Below, piece by piece: positions 62,818 through 64,000 of a stretch of DNA of 64,000 nucleotides. The position numbers were made by a program, and so were the translations under genes. Position 1 is the first letter of the stretch. Every line of letters begins with the position of its first letter. The notes beneath the pieces were generated by a model, which saw only the letters and a program-made list of their open reading frames with translations, made no database searches and was not told the origin of the DNA. The stretch is taken from NCBI GenBank assembly GCA_003342895.1, contig PTFA01000395.1, positions 444,394 to 508,393 on the forward strand, read 5' to 3'. This stretch comes from Casuarius casuarius (taxonomy: Eukaryota; Chordata; Aves; Casuariiformes; Casuariidae).

Positions 62818-62866
62818 TGATCAAGGTTTTTTTTTTTTTTTTTTTTTTTNNNNNNNNNNTGATCAA
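62818..62866 (-). repeat. Poly(T) run and assembly gap flanked by TGATCAA direct repeats
   Basis: TGATCAA occurs at 62818-62824 and again at 62860-62866. Between them are GG, 23 T and 10 N. On the minus strand this reads as unknown sequence followed by a poly(A) tail between 7-bp direct repeats, the pattern of a target-site duplication. The alternative is a failed contig join in which both ends carry the same 7 bases. Confidence 0.55.
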
Positions 62867-62898
62867 ATGCAGCCTTCATGTCCATGAAGAAAAATTTG
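62860..62898 (-). mobile_element. Possible LINE reverse transcriptase motif A relic
   Basis: The minus strand encodes LKFFFMDMKAAFD just before the gap. It fits motif A of non-LTR reverse transcriptases, hydrophobics then D-x-x-x-A-F-D with the catalytic aspartate. A stop lies just upstream in the same frame and the gap cuts it off downstream, so support is limited to this motif. Confidence 0.35.
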
Positions 62899-64000
62899 AG
62901 TTACGTGGTCCAAAGGTACCCTCCAGATTAGAACTTCAGGCAACAGAAATTCAAGGAACACTCCTGAAAACATCATTTGTTGGGGTAGGGCTGAATCATA
63001 GCATTTGACTAACCACACGGAGGAATCCAGCTTTCTCCAGCAAGGCTTGCACAGGCACAACCTCCGATATTTCCCTCCTCTAAAGCAAAAATTAATCAAT
63101 GTATTTCCCCAGAGATCTGAAAATTCAAATGCTTTGCCAGAAGTCTTGCCTGGTGGCTATCGTCCAACTTTCAGTTTCCAGGGCCTCAAAAATATGTAGT
63201 CAGGAAGGAACACAGACAAATGCCAGAGGTGCAAACAGTGAAAAAGCAACCTAAATCAGGACATTAAGTAATTTGCTCCACAGGCTACTTATGTTCTTCC
63301 ATACTGATGTCATTTTACTGTCTAGGGGAGGAAGGGGTAAAAGAAAAGAAGAAAAACTTAATTTGTAAATCTGCTACTTTGATTCTCAGAGCCCTTTGAC
63401 CCTTCTGGCCTTGGGCTTGCTTTATGCATAGACCTGAAACGTCCTTAAGGGTTTCCACTTCACAGGTATGACCCAGACTGAGTTTCAGGACAGTTTCAGC
63501 AAAGTTTCTTTCCAGGTGTTGGGGGGGGGGGGGCATCCCTTCAGAGCTACTTATGGTAAAGGGCACATCACAAGCACATTCCTGGCTTCCTCCTCTTTTG
63601 TCTCTTCACTCTCCAGTTTGCTTTTTTTGACTAAAAATATTTAAAGACATTAATGCCAATCATGCTGAGAAGAAAAACCCAAAGAGTGGAACAGATCATG
63701 TCAGAGAGGTGTCCTTCTGGCTGAAGGTAGGAATAGATTCTGCCTGGCTGCAGCNGAACAGAAGGGTGAGAGTCATTTCTCTTGCGGGAAAGGTTAACTG
63801 GATTGTCCAAAGACTTCAAGTCACTTGGGAGTGTAAGTCCTACGGGAAAAGAGCAGACAGGATTTCCAGCCCGGGAGAACAATTGCCATCAGGATGTGCC
63901 GTTAAGGTCACAAATGGAAGCAGAAGGGCCAACTGTTCAAACTGGGAAGCAGCAATCTCCATGCCAAGACTCTTCAAAGAGCCCTTCCCGGGTTTGAAAT
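62899..64000. other. Intergenic sequence, no gene seen
   Basis: No exon or RNA gene is recognised up to the right edge. A G13 run lies at 63521-63533. Confidence 0.65.
63521..63533 (+). repeat. G13 homopolymer
   Basis: Thirteen consecutive G on the plus strand; prone to length error and possible G-quadruplex formation. Confidence 0.8.

Noticed and set aside
62334..62885. 183-codon minus-strand open frame running through the poly(T)/N gap
   Set aside because: It reads through a lysine run made by the poly(A) and through unknown bases. Apart from the MDMKAAFD motif at its start, no part resembles a known protein.
1..64000. tRNA, rRNA, CRISPR arrays and bacterial-type elements
   Set aside because: No cloverleaf, rRNA-like stretch or regularly spaced repeat was seen, and the gene structure is plainly that of a vertebrate nuclear genome.

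Overview
This is vertebrate nuclear DNA, most likely from a bird. Three things point that way: long introns with GT/AG boundaries, a truncated CR1 LINE of avian type at 7040-7482, and a first half of a gene that closely matches the prostaglandin transporter SLCO2A1 (OATP2A1). Scattered single N bases and one 10-N gap (62850-62859) show a draft assembly. The species cannot be resolved from this window.

The only protein-coding gene I can support is SLCO2A1 on the minus strand. Six coding exons join in frame: 34025-34120, 16612-16749, 13741-13903, 8108-8323, 3709-3807 and 1817-1950. Together they encode the first 282 residues: the cytoplasmic N-terminus, about six membrane segments, an extracellular loop with two N-glycosylation sequons, and the OATP family signature [13 protein letters not shown]. 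The intron phases are 0, 0, 1, 1, 1, 0. The rest of the gene (human exon 7 onward) lies beyond the left edge. The 32-codon first exon is separated from exon 2 by a 17.3-kb intron. The start codon is well fixed, because an in-frame stop lies 114 bases upstream with no other Met except an adjacent tandem ATG.

The promoter lies right of 34120. One TATA-like element at 34328-34336 would give a 5' UTR of about 185 bases without upstream ATGs. A second, GC-embedded TATA box lies at 34597-34604. A CpG-dense block follows at about 35470-35880.

From about 35.9 to 64 kb I see no convincing gene. In mammals the next gene on this side is RYK, and I found none of its kinase exons. This intergenic stretch and the introns hold decayed repeats: MIR/core-SINE-like pieces, two copies of a palindromic repeat, an older CR1-like fragment, relics of a different LINE reverse transcriptase on the minus strand (59.7 and 62.9 kb), low-complexity tracts and G-runs. 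A poly(T)/gap structure at 62818-62866 is flanked by a 7-bp direct repeat and may hide an unassembled insertion.

I found no new biological system. The items most worth checking are the promoter architecture, the hidden sequence at the gap and the old repeat families.
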